Assembly (NCBI GenBank): GCA_937891875.1
Contig: CALATR010001177.1
Location: 1-11,523 of the forward strand
Source: an uncultured Pseudomonadota bacterium
GTDB taxonomy: Bacteria > Myxococcota_A > UBA796 > GCA-2862545
Direction of reading: 5' to 3'
Length of the DNA: 11,523 nt
The notes under the pieces were generated by a model. The model ran no database searches, was not told the origin of the DNA, and worked only from the letters and a program-made list of their open reading frames with translations. Positions 1-5,966 of the stretch are shown in pieces. Position numbers and translations under genes: made by a program. Positions within the stretch are counted from its first letter, which is position 1. Every line of letters begins with the position of its first letter.

Positions 1-327
1 CAGCTCGAGGCCGCCAGCGAGGAGCCAGACGATGGCGAGGCCGGGAGAGGCGCGCCAGATGCGGAAGGGTCGGGCGAGCTGGCGGGCGCCGGCGGCGATG
101 GCGATGGCACGCAGCGGCGTGGCGAGCAGCACCCGGGTCGCCGACATGGCGACGAAGGCCAGCACCAGGGTCCAGACCCCGAGCTGTCCCCACCAGGCCT
201 GCACCGCGAAGACGATGCCCGCCTGAGTCAGGAGGAGTCCCGCCGTGGGCAGGAGCACTCCGATGGGATCCCGCTGGATCAGCGTCCAGCCACCCTTGAG
301 GCTCATCGCCAGGGGCTCGACGCGCAT
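1..327 (-). CDS. Integral membrane protein, C-terminal part beyond window
   Basis: An uninterrupted reading frame of 109 codons runs from an ATG at 327 to the window edge with no stop, so the 3' part is missing. The product has hydrophobic stretches at about residues 23-44, 49-70 and 94-109, separated by short basic segments (for example around RQLARPFRIWR). This indicates a multi-pass inner-membrane protein. No family motif is recognisable. It starts 21 bases after the rpsU stop and in the same frame, so it may be co-transcribed with rpsU. There is no good Shine-Dalgarno sequence before 327, and an internal ATG at 306 is an alternative start that also lacks one. Codon use matches the neighbouring genes. 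Function unknown. Confidence 0.6.
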   Translation of the reverse strand, partial: MRVEPLAMSLKGGWTLIQRDPIGVLLPTAGLLLTQAGIVFAVQAWWGQLGVWTLVLAFVAMSATRVLLATPLRAIAIAAGARQLARPFRIWRASPGLAIVWLLAGGLEL

Positions 328-348
328 GTCGTCAGCGGGAGACCGCGA

Positions 349-582
349 TCACCGACGGCCGGAGCGGCTGGTCTGGCGCGCAGCGCGGCGGGCGGCGCGG
401 CGAAGGGCCTTGCGGCGGCGCTTCTCGGCCAGGCGCTGCTTCAGACGACGCTTCTCACCCGGCTTGAGGTAGAAGCTGTTCTTCTTGATGTCCTTGCGGA
501 TGCCCTCACGCTCGACCTTGCGGCGGAAACGACGAAGGGCCTTCTCGAACGGCTCGTTCTCACGGACGGTGACCAGGATCAA
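349..582 (-). CDS. rpsU: 30S ribosomal protein S21
   Basis: Small-subunit ribosomal protein that binds near the 16S rRNA 3' end and helps mRNA docking during initiation. The 77-residue product begins MILVTVRENEPFEKALRRF, the classic S21 N terminus (V-x-V-x-E-N-E-x-F-E-x-A-L-R-R-F). KVEREGIRKDIKK and a long Arg/Lys/Ala-rich C-terminal tail of about 30 residues follow. The start is TTG at 582. The frame is open further upstream, but S21 homology begins exactly here and a GAGGAG lies five bases ahead. Length is slightly above the usual 65-70 residues because of the basic tail, which is not unusual for the family. A membrane-protein gene follows after 21 bases. Identification is secure. Confidence 0.95.
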   Translation of the reverse strand: MILVTVRENEPFEKALRRFRRKVEREGIRKDIKKNSFYLKPGEKRRLKQRLAEKRRRKALRRAARRAARQTSRSGRR

Positions 583-587
583 GGGAA

Positions 588-593
588 CTCCTC
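588..593 (-). promoter_or_regulatory. Shine-Dalgarno site of rpsU, decides the TTG start
   Basis: Read on the minus strand, GAGGAG is followed by five bases (TTCCC) and then TTG. This strong site fixes the rare TTG as the rpsU start rather than in-frame codons further upstream. Confidence 0.8.
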
Positions 594-918
594 GGATAGG
601 GTGGGGCGACGCGCCCATGCGATGGGTGGAGCCTCGATGATCCCGGTGGTGACGGGCCCGTTGCCGGGCGGGTCTGGGGATCGGGAGGTGCCGGGCAGGC
701 GCCCCCGCGGAGGCAGGGTTCGAAGCCGTCGCGGTATAGCCGCCCCGGGTGGGGGCTGCCACAAATCGACGTCTGCAGATCAGCTGCGGGGCACCGCGGC
801 TGTGACCCTGGCGACCCAGGGTCCGCATCGGCACGGCGCGGACCAGGCTTCAGCCATCCGGCCCCGCATCCCTCACGGTTAACGCGAAGTAGCGGATCCA
901 GCGAGCGGGGCCCGCGTC
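594..918 (-). other. Intergenic region and probable rpsU leader
   Basis: No gene is supported here; open frames on both strands are arbitrary and lack conserved protein features. On the minus strand the stretch before rpsU contains a compact hairpin at 656-669, GCCCG-GCAA-CGGGC, with a GNRA tetraloop. A TATACC at 738-733 could be a -10 element, but no convincing -35 lies at the right distance. Further out, an 8-bp palindrome lies at 804-823. A tRNA-like TTCGAA around 719-724 was examined and does not fold as a T arm. The region probably holds the rpsU promoter and untranslated leader plus the 3' end of the upstream gene's transcript. Confidence 0.4.
804..823 (-). terminator. Hairpin downstream of the outer-membrane protein gene
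   Basis: A perfect 8-bp stem, GACCCTGG/CCAGGGTC, with a four-base loop lies about 95 bases after the stop of the 919-1863 gene and before rpsU. No T tract follows on either strand, so it could be a GC-type terminator, a processing or stability structure, or a protein-binding palindrome. Confidence 0.3.
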
Positions 919-1863
919 CTAGAACATCAGGCCGACGCTGCCGCCCAGGTAGAGCATGTCCTGCAGGCCACCCTCCAGGCGCATCACGAAGCGGTCGCCG
1001 AAGTTGAAGCGGAAGCCGATGTTGATGTCGACCAGGGGCACGACCGGCGGGATGGGCTTGGTGCCCTCGAGCAGGTCCCGGTTGTCCTTGCGCTCGAAGG
1101 ACGGGGTGCCCGCGTCGGGGCGCCAGTACTCGATATCGCCGATGACAACGCCCAGGCCGAGGCCGCCGCCCACCACCATGGACATGCCGAAGTTGCCGTT
1201 GGTGTTCATGGTCTTGACCATGTGCACCTCGTAGGCGTAGTTCGCGCCCAGGGCGATGACGCCGAAGTTATCGGTCGGAGCTAGCCAATCGCCGTCCAGA
1301 TGGTTCGCGGGCTCCTCGCGGTCGTCCCAGTACCCATCGGGCATGAGGTTGTCGATGTACTGGACGTAGAAGATGCCGTTGCTGCCGCCGCTGCTCTCCT
1401 CCTCGACCTTGCTCTTCACGACGAACTCGATGCCGACCGAGTAGCCGTGCACCTGGGGCCGGGACTCGCTGTAGGCGTAGCCGGGGGTGTCGTCGTCGTA
1501 GAACCAGATGTCGAGGATGGAGTCGGGCACGGTCATGTACCGGCCGCGGAAGCCGAGCTCCATGTCGAAGTTTCGGCCGGTCTCACCGGGCTGGACCGCC
1601 AGACCGCCGCCGGGCGTGCCCTCGGGCACGGGCGCGTCATCCTGCAGGCGCGCGCCCTTCGGCAGGGAGGCCCCCTTCATCTGATCGCCCAGCAGGGCGC
1701 GGCGAAGGCGGGTCTGCTGGGGCGCGAAGGCGGCTGCCAGATCCGGGGCCGGCGCAGCGAGGTCGGTGCTCTCCGGCAGGAGGTCATCGGCGAGGGCAGG
1801 GGTGCTGGCGAGCAGCCCGACGGTGAGGATGGGACCGAGCGAGCGGAACGAAGCGGCGAGCAT
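919..1863 (-). CDS. Secreted protein, probable outer-membrane beta-barrel
   Basis: The 314-residue product starts with a Sec-type signal peptide: basic residue at 7, hydrophobic core at about 9-21, and likely cleavage after TPALA at about residue 25. A Pro/Ala-rich, partly disordered stretch to about residue 90 follows. The rest alternates polar and hydrophobic residues as in beta strands, with many Gly, Tyr, Phe and Trp residues. It ends RLEGGLQDMLYLGGSVGLMF; a terminal aromatic Phe after an amphipathic strand is the usual BAM-recognition pattern of outer-membrane barrels. Acidic loops (YDDD, WDDREEP) fit surface or calcium-exposed loops. The ATG at 1863 is chosen because GAGGAG lies seven bases upstream and the signal peptide begins there. 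It is divergent from holA. The family is not recognised; the barrel call is inferred from pattern. Confidence 0.7.
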   Translation of the reverse strand: MLAASFRSLGPILTVGLLASTPALADDLLPESTDLAAPAPDLAAAFAPQQTRLRRALLGDQMKGASLPKGARLQDDAPVPEGTPGGGLAVQPGETGRNFDMELGFRGRYMTVPDSILDIWFYDDDTPGYAYSESRPQVHGYSVGIEFVVKSKVEEESSGGSNGIFYVQYIDNLMPDGYWDDREEPANHLDGDWLAPTDNFGVIALGANYAYEVHMVKTMNTNGNFGMSMVVGGGLGLGVVIGDIEYWRPDAGTPSFERKDNRDLLEGTKPIPPVVPLVDINIGFRFNFGDRFVMRLEGGLQDMLYLGGSVGLMF

Positions 1864-1885
1864 GGGGAGTCTCCTCGATGGGTGC

Positions 1886-1914
1886 AGACTGCCGCTGCCC
1901 ACCTTTCGTGTCAA
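1886..1914 (-). promoter_or_regulatory. Candidate sigma-70-type promoter for the outer-membrane protein gene
   Basis: On the minus strand a perfect TTGACA (1914-1909) is followed after 17 bases by CAGTCT (1891-1886), a poor -10. Initiation would fall near 1879, leaving a leader of about 16 bases that still contains the GAGGAG. Two CGTACG palindromes (1924-1929 and 1937-1942) sit just upstream of the -35, where an activator could bind. Confidence 0.4.
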
Positions 1915-1996
1915 CCACACTGACGTACGGTCGGCGCGTACGAGGTGGCAGGCGCGGGCCCCGTCGATGCAGTATGGGCCCCGCTCGGGGAGGAGC

Positions 1997-3049
1997 ATGG
2001 CCAGGGCCTCATCGCAGCCGGATCTCGTCCAGGCGCTCGAATCGGGCGTTCGGGTCGTCTACGTGCACGGTGACGCCGCGATCCTCGTGGATGCGGTCGT
2101 CGACGAGCTCGAGGCCTGGGGCGTGGCGCGGTGCGGCCTGAAGGCCTTCAACCACGGGCGCTGGCGAGGCAGCGACGATCGCGCTGCAGAAGCGCTCGTC
2201 ACGGCGCGGACCGTGCCCATGATGGCCGACATGCGGGTCGTCGTGCTGCGGGACCTGCACCACGCCAACGGCTCCGTTTGCGAGGAGGTCGTCGCGTACA
2301 TGGAGGAGCCGAGCCCCTCGACGCTCTTCATCGCGGTGGCCGGTACCTTCGGCAAGGCCAGGAAGGGCGACAAGAACTGGGCGACCCGGCTGCAGAACGC
2401 GGCGAAGAAGAACGGCCTGCTGATCGCCCGCAAGGCGAAGGACGTCTCGCCGGTGCGCTTCGCCCACGATCACGCCGCTGGCGTCGGGCTGCACCTGGGG
2501 CGGCGCGAGGCGGACGTCCTGGTCGAGCTCGTCGGCACGGACCTGGGCCGGCTGGCCCGGGAGGTCGAGAAGCTCGGCGTCTTCCTCGATGCTCGCCCCG
2601 GCGAGGGGGAGCCGGTGCGGGTCACGGGTGAGGCGATGCAGGAGGTCTGCAGCGCGCTCGCCGAGGAGTCCGTCTGGGAGCTGACGACCGGCATCGCCCG
2701 CCAGGATCGCCGGCTCGCCCTGCGCGCCCTGCACCGGCTGCTCTCCGATGGACAGGAGCCCCACTACCTGTTCGCGATGGTGTGCATGCAGCTGCGCAAG
2801 GTGATGCACGGCGTGCAGCTGCTCCGCCGGGGGCTGCCCGAGCACGCGGTCAAGAAGGAGGCTCGCCTGTGGCGCGAGCTCGCCGACGTGCAGCGCCTCG
2901 CCCGCAGCTCGGCCGATCCCGGCCACCCGTTCCACGATCCGGCGACGGTGTTCGAGCGCCTGGCCCTGGCGAACCGGGACATGAACAGCGCGCCGGCGGG
3001 AAGGCATCGGGTGCTGGAGGCGCTGGTCGTGGAGTTGTGTACGGGGTGA
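1997..3049 (+). CDS. holA: DNA polymerase III subunit delta
   Basis: The clamp-loader delta subunit opens the beta sliding clamp and works within the DnaX complex. The 350-residue product shows the delta pattern. VVYVHGDAAILVDAVVDEL near residue 20 replaces a P-loop, as in delta, which does not bind ATP. MMADMRVVVLRDLHHA lies near 75-90, a lid-like segment with KKNGLLIARKAK near 135, and the helical collar includes DVLVELVGTDLGRLAREVEKL. The C-terminal LALRALHRLLSDGQEPHYLFAMVCMQLRK is typical of family members. Length is normal (about 340). The ATG at 1997 follows a GGGGAGGAG run at close spacing. An in-frame ATG at 1967 is possible but lacks a ribosome site and falls before the conserved domain. 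The gene converges on rpsT. Confidence 0.88.
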   Translation: MARASSQPDLVQALESGVRVVYVHGDAAILVDAVVDELEAWGVARCGLKAFNHGRWRGSDDRAAEALVTARTVPMMADMRVVVLRDLHHANGSVCEEVVAYMEEPSPSTLFIAVAGTFGKARKGDKNWATRLQNAAKKNGLLIARKAKDVSPVRFAHDHAAGVGLHLGRREADVLVELVGTDLGRLAREVEKLGVFLDARPGEGEPVRVTGEAMQEVCSALAEESVWELTTGIARQDRRLALRALHRLLSDGQEPHYLFAMVCMQLRKVMHGVQLLRRGLPEHAVKKEARLWRELADVQRLARSSADPGHPFHDPATVFERLALANRDMNSAPAGRHRVLEALVVELCTG

Positions 3050-3065
3050 GCGAGTCGGGCTCTCG

Positions 3066-3096
3066 GCAGTCCACGGAGATGCAGACGGGGGACTGC
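3066..3096 (+). terminator. Hairpin just after holA
   Basis: GCAGTCC (3066-3072) can pair with GGACTGC (3090-3096) across a 17-base loop, starting 17 bases after the holA stop. There is no T tract. Its position suits termination or 3'-end protection of holA RNA, but the long loop makes this weak. Confidence 0.3.
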
Positions 3097-3179
3097 AGAC
3101 CGGCCCGCCACGCAACACCGCCTTGGCCCGCCACTCCCGCAGCGTGCCTTGTCAGCGCCCGGCATCCCCAACGCCAAGA

Positions 3180-3206
3180 ACCCGGCGAGCACGAGGCTGG
3201 CCGGGT
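3180..3206 (-). terminator. Hairpin downstream of rpsT, possible terminator
   Basis: ACCCGGC/GCCGGGT (7 bp) encloses a single G-G mismatch and a further AGC/GCT stem with a five-base loop. On the minus strand it is followed by TCTTGGCGTTG, which is moderately T-containing. It lies about 47 bases past the rpsT stop. Confidence 0.4.
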
Positions 3207-3220
3207 CCTGGGGTCAGGGG

Positions 3221-3246
3221 CGGTCGGTCACCCGAGGGGCCGACCG
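3221..3246 (-). terminator. Second hairpin directly after the rpsT stop
   Basis: CGGTCGG (3221-3227) pairs with CCGACCG (3240-3246), with a small inner CCC/GGG stem. On the minus strand it begins six bases after the rpsT stop. With no T tract it may protect or terminate the transcript together with the 3180-3206 hairpin, separating the convergent holA and rpsT genes. Confidence 0.4.
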
Positions 3247-3252
3247 GAGAAG

Positions 3253-3525
3253 CTAGGCGCCGACGGCGAGCTTCTTGACCGCCTTGTTCAGGCGGCTGAT
3301 GCGACGCGCGGCGGCGTTGCGGTGGATGACGCCCTTGGAGGCGTTGCGGTGGATGACGCTCATCGCGGTGCGCAGCTCGGTCTGGGCGACCTCGACGTTG
3401 CCCTCCTCGATGGCGGCGCGGACGCGCTTGATCTGGTTCCGCATGCGGCTGCGGTAGTGGCGGTTGTGGGCCCGGCGCTTCTCATTCTGCTTGAGGCGCT
3501 TGATGGCATCCTTGTGGTGCGGCAC
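3253..3525 (-). CDS. rpsT: 30S ribosomal protein S20
   Basis: A primary 16S rRNA-binding protein at the bottom of the 30S body. The 90-residue product has the S20 layout: MPHHKDAIKRLKQNEKRR at the N terminus, RNQIKRVRAAIEEGNVEVAQ in the middle and KGVIHRNAAARRISRLNKAVKKL at the C terminus, all helical and strongly basic. Length matches the family (85-90). The start is GTG at 3525, preceded by GGAG-AAGAG at suitable distance. It is convergent with holA and divergent from lepA, with its own plausible promoter at 3580-3607. One oddity is a nine-residue period in which VIHRNASKG is followed directly by VIHRNAAAR, encoded by a 20-base exact DNA repeat. Identification is secure. Confidence 0.95.
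   Translation of the reverse strand: MPHHKDAIKRLKQNEKRRAHNRHYRSRMRNQIKRVRAAIEEGNVEVAQTELRTAMSVIHRNASKGVIHRNAAARRISRLNKAVKKLAVGA
3313..3359 (-). repeat. 20-base direct repeat inside rpsT
   Basis: The 20 bases GGCGTTGCGGTGGATGACGC occur at 3313-3332 and again at 3340-3359, a 27-base period. In protein terms this gives VIHRNA twice, nine residues apart. The second copy is the normal S20 K-G-V-I-H-x-N motif; the first occupies the slot that reads roughly IVDRQA in E. coli S20. Confidence 0.85.
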
Positions 3526-3549
3526 AGCTCTTCTCCGAAGACGTGTGGG

Positions 3550-3568
3550 GCGCTGGCTGTTCCAGCGC
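3550..3568. promoter_or_regulatory. GCGCTGG hairpin in the rpsT leader
   Basis: A perfect 7-bp stem, GCGCTGG/CCAGCGC, with loop CTGTT lies 25 bases upstream of the rpsT start and downstream of its candidate promoter. It would therefore fold in the untranslated leader. Its sequence resembles the hairpin at 3658-3674 in front of lepA. Confidence 0.5.
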
Positions 3569-3579
3569 GATGACCCGCG

Positions 3580-3607
3580 CGTCTAACCCAGCGACCGATC
3601 TCGTCAA
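3580..3607 (-). promoter_or_regulatory. Candidate rpsT promoter
   Basis: On the minus strand TTGACG (3607-3602, five of six consensus positions) is followed after 16 bases by TAGACG (3585-3580), a weaker -10. Predicted initiation near 3573 gives a leader of roughly 48 bases that includes the 3550-3568 hairpin. Confidence 0.5.
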
Positions 3608-3657
3608 CTGATGCGTTCCGATCCGGAGCCTCGACCTCGCTCCCAAAACGGATCCGG

Positions 3658-3674
3658 GGCGCTGCTCCAGCGCC
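3658..3674. promoter_or_regulatory. GGCGCTG hairpin in front of lepA
   Basis: A perfect 7-bp stem, GGCGCTG/CAGCGCC, with a three-base loop CTC lies 32 bases upstream of the lepA GTG. It shares the GCGCTG...CAGCGC core with the hairpin in the rpsT leader, so the two may bind the same factor or act as matched RNA elements. No clear lepA promoter was found beside it. Confidence 0.4.
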
Positions 3675-3695
3675 GGGTTACGCGACGCCGCCGCT

Positions 3696-3700
3696 GGAGG
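3696..3700 (+). promoter_or_regulatory. Shine-Dalgarno site of lepA, decides the GTG start
   Basis: GGAGG lies six bases before the GTG at 3707, and LepA homology begins right after this GTG. The earlier in-frame ATG at 3611 has no such site and would add about 32 arginine-rich residues unlike LepA. Confidence 0.8.
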
Positions 3701-3706
3701 CTCCGC

Positions 3707-5512
3707 GTGGCTCGCGCCGATAGAATCCGCAACTTCGCCATCATCGCCCACATCGATCACGGCAAGTCCACCCTCGCCGATCGCATCCTGCAGGCGACCG
3801 GGGCCGTGGCCGACCGGGACATGAAGGCGCAGCTCCTCGACTCGATGGACATCGAGCGGGAGCGGGGCATCACCATCAAGGCCCAGACCGCCTCCATGGC
3901 GTACAAGGCCAAGAATGGCGAGGTCTACCAGCTCAACCTCATCGACACTCCCGGCCACGTGGACTTCAGCTACGAGGTCAGCCGCTCGCTGTCCGCGTGC
4001 GAGGGTGCGCTGCTGATCGTCGACGCGGCCCAGGGGGTCGAGGCCCAGACCCTGGCCAACGTGTACCTTGCCCTCGACCAGGACCTCGAGATCGTTCCGG
4101 TCATCAACAAGATCGACCTGCCCAGCGCGGACATCGATCGCGTGGTCGGACAGATCGAGGACGGCATCGGCCTGGACTGCAGCGGCGCGGTCATGACCTC
4201 GGCCAAGACCGGCCTCGGCGTGCCCGAGCTGCTCGAGGCCATCGTCGCCCAGATCCCCCCGCCCAAGGCCGACGAGACCAAGCCGCTGCGGGCGCTGGTC
4301 ATCGACTCCTGGTTCGACAAGTACGTCGGCGTGGTCGTGCTCCTGCGGGTGTTCGACGGCATCATCAAGCGCGGCGATCGCATCAAGCTGATGGCGACCG
4401 GCGCCATCTACGATGCGCAGAAGCTCGGCGTCTTCACCCCGGCCGCCTTCGAGAAGCAGGAGCTGGCCGCGGGCGAGGTCGGGTTCCTGGTCGCGAGCAT
4501 CAAGGAACTGCGGGACGCGAAGGTCGGTGACACCGTCACACTCGCCCTGCACGGCGCGACCGAGCCCCTGCCCGGCTTCCAGGACGTCAAGCCGATGGTC
4601 TACTCGGGCATCTACCCGGTGGACAGCAAGGACTACGAGGACCTGCGCGACGCGCTCGAGAAGCTGCAGCTGAACGATGCCGCCATCACCAGCGAGCCCG
4701 AGTCCAGCGACGCCCTGGGCCTCGGCTTCCGGGTCGGGTTCCTGGGTCTGCTGCACATGGAGATCGTGCAGGAGCGCCTCGAGCGCGAGTACGACCTGGA
4801 CCTCATCACGACCGCGCCCAGCGTCGTGTACCACGTGCACCGAAAGGACGGGGAGGTCCTCGAGATCCGCAGCCCGAGCCAGCTGCCCGAGCCCAACGAT
4901 CTCGACTTCATCGAGGAGCCCATCGCGCGGGTCACCATCCACGTGCCCGACGAGCACCTGGGGGCGGTGTTCAAGCTGTGCAACGACCGCCGCGGCGTAC
5001 AGGTGGACCTGCAGTACAGCACCGAGAGCCGGGCCGTCCTGGTCTACGACATCCCCTATGCCGAGGTCGTGTTCGACTTCTTCGACAAGCTGAAGTCGGC
5101 GACCAAGGGCTACGCCTCGATGGACTACGACGTCACCCGCTGGCAGCGCGATGACCTCGTCCGCGTCGACATCCTCATCAACAACGAGCCCGTCGACGCG
5201 CTCTCGCTCATCTGCCACCGGGACGACGCGTACCACAAGGGCAACGCCATGGTGCGCGAGCTCAAGGAGCACATCCCCCGCCAGATGTTCGACATCCCCA
5301 TCCAGGCTGCCATCGGCAGCCGGATCATCGCGCGCAGCACGGTCAAGGCGTACCGCAAGAACGTCACGGCCAAGTGCTACGGTGGCGACATCAGCCGCAA
5401 GCGCAAGCTGCTGGAGAAGCAGAAGGCGGGCAAGAAGCGCATGAAGTCCGTGGGCAGTGTCGAGGTGCCGCAGAAGGCGTTCCTCGCGGTGCTCTCGGTC
5501 GATCGGGGCTGA
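3707..5512 (+). CDS. lepA: Elongation factor 4 (LepA), ribosome back-translocating GTPase
   Basis: A translational GTPase that acts on stalled or mis-translocated ribosomes and in 30S biogenesis. The 601-residue length is typical. Motifs in order: G1 AHIDHGKST at 14-22, switch I DSMDIERERGITIKAQ at 45-60, G3 DTPGHVDF at 80-87, G4 NKID at 134-137 and G5 SAK at 165-167. The EF-G-like domains II, III and V follow (for example GLGFRVGFLGLLHMEIVQER). The LepA-specific C-terminal domain contains NVTAKCYGGDISRKRKLLEKQK and KRMKSVGSVEVPQKAF. The GTP-hydrolysis His is present (PGHV). The start is GTG at 3707. The gene is divergent from rpsT and followed after 79 bases by a small membrane protein. All key residues appear intact. 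Confidence 0.97.
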   Translation: MARADRIRNFAIIAHIDHGKSTLADRILQATGAVADRDMKAQLLDSMDIERERGITIKAQTASMAYKAKNGEVYQLNLIDTPGHVDFSYEVSRSLSACEGALLIVDAAQGVEAQTLANVYLALDQDLEIVPVINKIDLPSADIDRVVGQIEDGIGLDCSGAVMTSAKTGLGVPELLEAIVAQIPPPKADETKPLRALVIDSWFDKYVGVVVLLRVFDGIIKRGDRIKLMATGAIYDAQKLGVFTPAAFEKQELAAGEVGFLVASIKELRDAKVGDTVTLALHGATEPLPGFQDVKPMVYSGIYPVDSKDYEDLRDALEKLQLNDAAITSEPESSDALGLGFRVGFLGLLHMEIVQERLEREYDLDLITTAPSVVYHVHRKDGEVLEIRSPSQLPEPNDLDFIEEPIARVTIHVPDEHLGAVFKLCNDRRGVQVDLQYSTESRAVLVYDIPYAEVVFDFFDKLKSATKGYASMDYDVTRWQRDDLVRVDILINNEPVDALSLICHRDDAYHKGNAMVRELKEHIPRQMFDIPIQAAIGSRIIARSTVKAYRKNVTAKCYGGDISRKRKLLEKQKAGKKRMKSVGSVEVPQKAFLAVLSVDRG

Positions 5513-5591
5513 TCGGGAGATCGTCGCGGAGTGCGGATGCGGACAGATCCTGACCGCACGACGGGCTAGGCTCTCTCCCGCTGGAGGTGAG

Positions 5592-5966
5592 ATGGCTCGG
5601 GTCCTGCGCATCGTCGCGGTGGTGGCCCTGGCGGTGGTTGCGCTCGTCGCCATCGCCGCGGGCGCCGTGGTCTACCCCTGGGTGCGGGATGACATGCTCC
5701 TGGACCGGGTCGTGCAGGCGGTTGCGCTGGACTGGCGGGACTTCGGACCGGACGCCGCGCGCACCCGGCTGCAGTATGAGCTCGACCACAACCGAATCGG
5801 CATGCAGGTCGCCGACGAGGACTGCGCCATGAACCAGGCTGCGGACGGCTCCCGCGAGGTCCGCTGCGACTGGGGGGTGGCGCTCATGGTGCCTGGCACC
5901 GACGCGCACCTGCCCCTCGCGTTCACGTCCCGCGCGGTCATCTCCGTGGATGGGGACCTGCAGTGA
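5592..5966 (+). CDS. Small single-pass membrane-anchored protein, unknown function
   Basis: The 124-residue product has one very hydrophobic Val/Ala-rich segment at about residues 4-27 after a short basic start (MARVLR). A periplasmic-facing domain of about 95 residues follows, beginning YPWVRDD. Two cysteines (DEDCAMNQ and REVRCDWG) are about 20 residues apart and could form a disulfide. The anchor has no lipobox, so it is either a transmembrane anchor or an uncleaved signal. The ATG at 5592 has an excellent GGAGGTGA just upstream. The stop overlaps the pyrB start by four bases (GTGA), implying translational coupling. No family is recognised; its link to pyrimidine synthesis is positional only. 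A 6-bp inverted repeat at 5531-5559 lies between lepA and this gene and may be the lepA 3' end. Confidence 0.75.
   Translation: MARVLRIVAVVALAVVALVAIAAGAVVYPWVRDDMLLDRVVQAVALDWRDFGPDAARTRLQYELDHNRIGMQVADEDCAMNQAADGSREVRCDWGVALMVPGTDAHLPLAFTSRAVISVDGDLQ

Noticed and set aside
700..770. Possible tRNA suggested by GTTCGAA near 718-724
   Set aside because: Neither strand gives a paired five-base T stem around the TTCGAA, and no acceptor or anticodon arm can be built.
601..882. Plus-strand frame of 93 codons in the region upstream of rpsU
   Set aside because: No ribosome site, Arg/Gly-rich random composition and no conserved feature; the region is better explained as the rpsU leader.
1300..1923. 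Plus-strand frame of 207 codons opposite the outer-membrane protein gene
   Set aside because: The opposite strand has a signal peptide, strand pattern and ribosome site; this frame has an Ala/Val/Gly/His-rich shadow composition.
1979..1990. CCCC-GCTC-GGGG hairpin overlapping the holA ribosome site, as a possible translational switch
   Set aside because: Only a four-base stem in very GC-rich DNA; expected often by chance.
2009..3118. Open frame of 369 codons on the minus strand across holA
   Set aside because: It is antisense to a clear holA, and the product has shadow-type composition rich in Arg, Gln, His and Pro.
3482..5653. Very long open frame of 723 codons on the minus strand across lepA
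   Set aside because: It is antisense to an unmistakable lepA, its product is a low-complexity string rich in Asp, Leu, Val and His with no family features, and such mirror frames are expected in very GC-rich genes.
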